From NCBI RefSeq assembly GCF_000373105.1, contig NZ_KB890421.1:88722-152721 (forward strand): 64,000 bases of DNA, in the 5' to 3' direction. Both the position numbers and the translations under genes were made by a program. The DNA is from Neolewinella persica DSM 23188. Its GTDB lineage: Bacteria > Bacteroidota > Bacteroidia > Chitinophagales > Saprospiraceae. Shown piece after piece: positions 61,742 through 64,000 of the stretch (within the stretch, counting starts at the first letter, position 1; each line of letters starts with the position of its first letter). Under the pieces are notes generated by a model. The model made no database searches and was not told the DNA's origin. It saw only the letters and a list, made by a program, of their open reading frames with translations.

Positions 61742-62230
61742 ATGGATAATTTTATAATTCTAAACATGCAGGCAACTGCAGGATTATTAACCTTCTATCT
61801 GGCCTTCAGGTGGTACGTATTTCCCCGATTGGCTAAACTTTCCGTTTACGATGCGCTGGTCCCGATGGTGTTGATCCACGGCCTCCGCTACTTGGGCATG
61901 GTCTTTATGGTGGACACCCAGGTTTACGATGAGTTTCCGGATGACCTGGCTTTCACAGTAGGCATTTGGGACTACAGCACCGCAATTCTCGCCATCATCA
62001 CGGCGGTAGCTTTGAAGAGCAAATGGAAGTACGCCCTAGCGCTCACTTGGTTCTTCAATATTTTCGGCTTTACCGATTTATTGGTCGCCTTCCCACAGGT
62101 ATTCGGCATAGAATTCTATAACTACGATCTCGGGACGATGTGGTGGGCGTTCGTCACCATTGGCGTTGTAAACGTGATCAGTCACTTCTATATTTTTTAC
62201 CGGTTGATACGGCCCGGGAAGGCAGCATAA
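61742..62230 (+). CDS. Four- or five-helix membrane protein
   Basis: Protein of 162 residues, almost wholly hydrophobic helices; begins MDNFIILNMQATAGLLTFYL. No family recognised. It follows the hydrolase gene by 43 bases and is followed, one base after its stop, by a folded intergenic element. Confidence 0.7.
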   Translation: MDNFIILNMQATAGLLTFYLAFRWYVFPRLAKLSVYDALVPMVLIHGLRYLGMVFMVDTQVYDEFPDDLAFTVGIWDYSTAILAIITAVALKSKWKYALALTWFFNIFGFTDLLVAFPQVFGIEFYNYDLGTMWWAFVTIGVVNVISHFYIFYRLIRPGKAA

Positions 62231-62231
62231 A

Positions 62232-62316
62232 GGCGTAACCCAAATTGCTGCGGTACAGCCATCCGATGTGTCCCTTCTCATCAGATGTCTCGTACCGCGA
62301 CAATATAGTTTGCTCC
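62232..62316 (+). repeat. Folded intergenic element, copy 3
   Basis: Begins one base after a stop codon. Its middle, CATCCGATGTGTCCCTTCTC then ATCAGATGTCTCGTACC, aligns with the element at 57983. CGGTAC/GTACCG and CATC-GATG/CATC-GATG form nested stems. Relative to copy 2, several paired positions change on both sides so that pairing is kept. Confidence 0.7.
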
Positions 62317-62375
62317 CTCGCTACAACTATTTTCTTCGCTCAGCACTTGAGCCACCCCTCACTTTATCCTTACCC

Positions 62376-62857
62376 ATGCGTACGAATTTACTCCTCCCCA
62401 TTATTGCTTTACTCCTGGTAAGCTGTGGTGTTGACAAATCCGCTCAGGAAAAAAGCCTGAGCCCGGTCACTAACCCTTACTGAGCGAGCTTGAACTGGAC
62501 TTTCCCGGGGCCTTCCCGGAATGGAAACGGTTCACCAACAATATCCAGCCCGATCAGCTGCTACCGGATCTCCCCGACATGACCAGCGAACGCGTTCGTT
62601 ACTTTATTTATGGACGGGGAATTCCCTCCGCCCATTACCGTATCCGTGCCCAGGAAACTACCCTGGACGACTATACCGTCCGCGCGCCCTTCAGCGGCCA
62701 GCTCGTCTCCGCTTCCGTCGAACCGGGCACCTACGTCCAGCCCGGTGCGCCGCTGGCTACGCTTAGCCGGACGGACGTATTCGAGTTTCGCGCTGCCATC
62801 CCGGAAAGCGAGGCCAATCGTATGGCAGTCGTCCGCCTCTTCCACTGCCCCAATTAA
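62376..62857 (+). pseudogene. Remnant of an RND efflux periplasmic adaptor
   Basis: A lipoprotein start (MRTNLLLPIIALLLVSC) stops at 62483; in another frame from about 62474 the adaptor resumes deep inside (LLSELELDFPGAFPEWKRF to VRAPFSGQLVSASVEPGTY and FEFRAAIPESEANRM), then ends at 62857. The N-terminal lipoyl/coiled-coil half and most of the C-terminal beta-barrel are gone. With the TolC-like remnant that follows, it shows a collapsed efflux operon whose pump gene has been deleted. Confidence 0.8.
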
Positions 62858-62863
62858 CCAGTA

Positions 62864-62883
62864 TTGCACCTGCGGCCGCGCCC
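62864..62883 (+). repeat. GC-rich dispersed repeat at a deletion junction (copy 16)
   Basis: TTGCACCTGCGGCCGCGCCC, identical to 11846-11865, lies exactly between the adaptor remnant and the TolC remnant, where an RND pump gene would be expected. Confidence 0.85.
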
Positions 62884-63472
62884 CTGAATTATGATCGCTT
62901 ACTATCTGATCTAAGTCAGGCAAACGCCGACCTGGCCCTTGCCACCGTCCGCCTGGAACAAGCCCGGCAGGCCATCGATATTGCAGATGTAGGGAACAAA
63001 CCGACGGCCCAACTTTACGCCAATGTGAATTACCTGAACCAGACCGATAACGCTAATTTCCTCTTCTCCAACCGAAACATCAGTGCCGAGACGGGCGTCC
63101 GGTTCACTTGGTCTCTATACGACGGTGGTCTCGCCAAAATTGAAAAACAAACCGCACGGTTGCGCGCCGACAAAGCCCAACAACGCCGGAAAAGCCTGCT
63201 CGAACAATTGGAAAACGAACTTTCACGCGCCTACGCCATCTACGAAAACAGTCAACAACAACTTGCCTTCGAGTTGGCTCAACTCCCCGTGTTTACACTC
63301 AATTTTACCCAGACCGAACGCGAATTCAACACCGGCATTGCCGACGGAACCACCCTCCGCGCCGCCCAACTTACCCTGGACGCTGCAAAAAAACCGGGTC
63401 GCGGTGGAGCGCCTGAACAAATTGCAGGCAGAGATCGAGTTACTGCGGTTGACGGGGCGATTGGGAGATTGA
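62884..63472 (+). pseudogene. Remnant of a TolC-like outer-membrane efflux protein
   Basis: Starts abruptly after the repeat with family-like sequence (LSQANADLALATVRLEQARQ, VRFTWSLYDGGLAKIEKQ, FNTGIADGTTLRAAQLTLDA). The reading frame breaks at the A7 run at 63387-63393; removing one A restores KNRVAVERLNKLQAEIELLRL to a stop at 63472. The N-terminal third is missing. Homologous to the outer-membrane channel of tripartite pumps. Confidence 0.8.
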
Positions 63473-63779
63473 GATTATGCAGCACTATCCGGCACATCCA
63501 ATAAACGAAGTCACTGGTTCGGTAGAGTAGGGGAGTATGTCTACAAGTGGACCCAATGATAAAGCCTGTAACAAGCAACACTACGGCAGAGTATAATTTA
63601 CGCCCATTATTGAGGCAGTCATTGGAGAGAAAATATGGCAGTGGCGAATAAACACTTGCCAATCTAACCAAGATTCATGGTGTGAGGAATAACAATGCCA
63701 CTACTTAACATAATATAAATTATGGGCGACGAGGTTATACCCTAAAATAGCTCCACATAGTCATTGTAAATAATTGATT

Positions 63780-64000
63780 ATGAATGAGTTATTATTTTCA
63801 ACAGCAAATCGCTACTTCAGCGTCCCAGAAAAACTCCACATTCTCGGGGAGCTGGCTGAGGACCTATTGACCGACGTTCAGGCTATCGACATATACCAGC
63901 TTAGCCCTAAATTGCTACGAGCCTGGCGTAAGTGGCGCCACCAGCACATCCTTAAAAAACACAATCCTCGTACCGTGAGTAAACCGAAAAAATCTCCAGC
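63780..64000 (+). CDS. N-terminal part of a possible transposase or HTH protein (partial)
   Basis: The frame opens at 63780 and runs off the window after 73 codons. MNELLFSTANRYFSVPEKLHIL, then YQLSPKLLRAWRKWRHQHILKK reads like the N-terminal helix-turn-helix of an IS3/IS66-type orfA transposase protein, but the evidence is thin. The AT-rich 275 bases before it show no terminal inverted repeat that I could recognise. Confidence 0.4.
   Translation, partial: MNELLFSTANRYFSVPEKLHILGELAEDLLTDVQAIDIYQLSPKLLRAWRKWRHQHILKKHNPRTVSKPKKSP

Overview
The window looks like a stretch of chromosome from a free-living Bacteroidota, most likely a Saprospiria/Lewinella-type bacterium. The reasons are type IX secretion sorting tails (FxLFPNP...), many Sec and lipoprotein signals, LytTR and HisKA_2 signalling, ECF sigma factors, PD40-OmpA and LVIVD propeller proteins, TAnnTTTG-type -7 promoter boxes, A-rich leaders in place of strong Shine-Dalgarno sites, and effector-associated (EAD11-like) domains. 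Taxonomy is an inference from gene content. I see no rRNA, tRNA, CRISPR array or intact insertion sequence.

Layout. 1-5.1 kb: end of a secreted protein, a TPR sensor histidine kinase with its LytTR response regulator, and an Fe-S (CryPro-type) photolyase. 5.4-8.6 kb: a large Asp-box beta-propeller exoprotein, with a paralogue at 43-46 kb. 8.6-10.1 kb: an AT-rich two-gene island, an EAD11-like protein followed by an S24 (LexA-type) peptidase whose usual DNA-binding head is replaced by an EAD-like helical segment. 10.3-18.6 kb: a frameshifted beta-lactamase-fold hydrolase, a GMC dehydrogenase with its subunit 3, a 2OG-Fe(II) dioxygenase, PBP1A and a DUF2306 membrane protein. 18.8-31.4 kb: an S74 chaperone-tailed fibre-like protein, a short T9SS cargo, a YhhN protein, a Thr/Arg-rich secreted protein, a TolB-like/TPR membrane protein paired with another EAD11-like protein, threonine aldolase, MsrA, a geranylgeranyl-reductase-like flavoprotein overlapping a ferredoxin, and a transaldolase. 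31.6-43 kb: an NHL propeller/PSCyt1 cytochrome pair, an ECF sigma with a membrane partner, LVIVD propeller, ArfB, a PorE-like OmpA lipoprotein, DUF998 and a sugar isomerase. 46.8-50.6 kb: a giant phosphoesterase/kinase-like/Omp85 lipoprotein. 50.8-62.2 kb: a regulatory and membrane block (ECF sigma, Crp/Fnr, small membrane proteins, SDR, class III nucleotide cyclase, HD-PycTM effector, carotenoid oxygenase, alpha/beta hydrolase). 62.3-64 kb: decayed efflux genes and the start of a possible transposase ORF.

The most interesting signals are: (1) the EAD11-like/S24 cassette with its own promoter and operator-like inverted repeat; (2) a class III cyclase directly upstream of an HD-PycTM protein, resembling a Pycsar defence pair but with non-canonical base-recognition residues; (3) a GC-rich dispersed repeat, consensus TTGCACCTGCGGCCSCGCCC, found about 17 times and only between genes, often as inverted pairs; (4) three related, strongly folded elements of about 80-90 bp, each placed 1-16 bases after a stop codon at 54, 58 and 62 kb, two of them with compensatory changes; (5) a promoter-like motif (AAAGTCTTTGCACAT, then TTGTCnAA about 20 bases later) upstream of three transcription units. 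All family names come from recognising motifs by eye; no searches were run.
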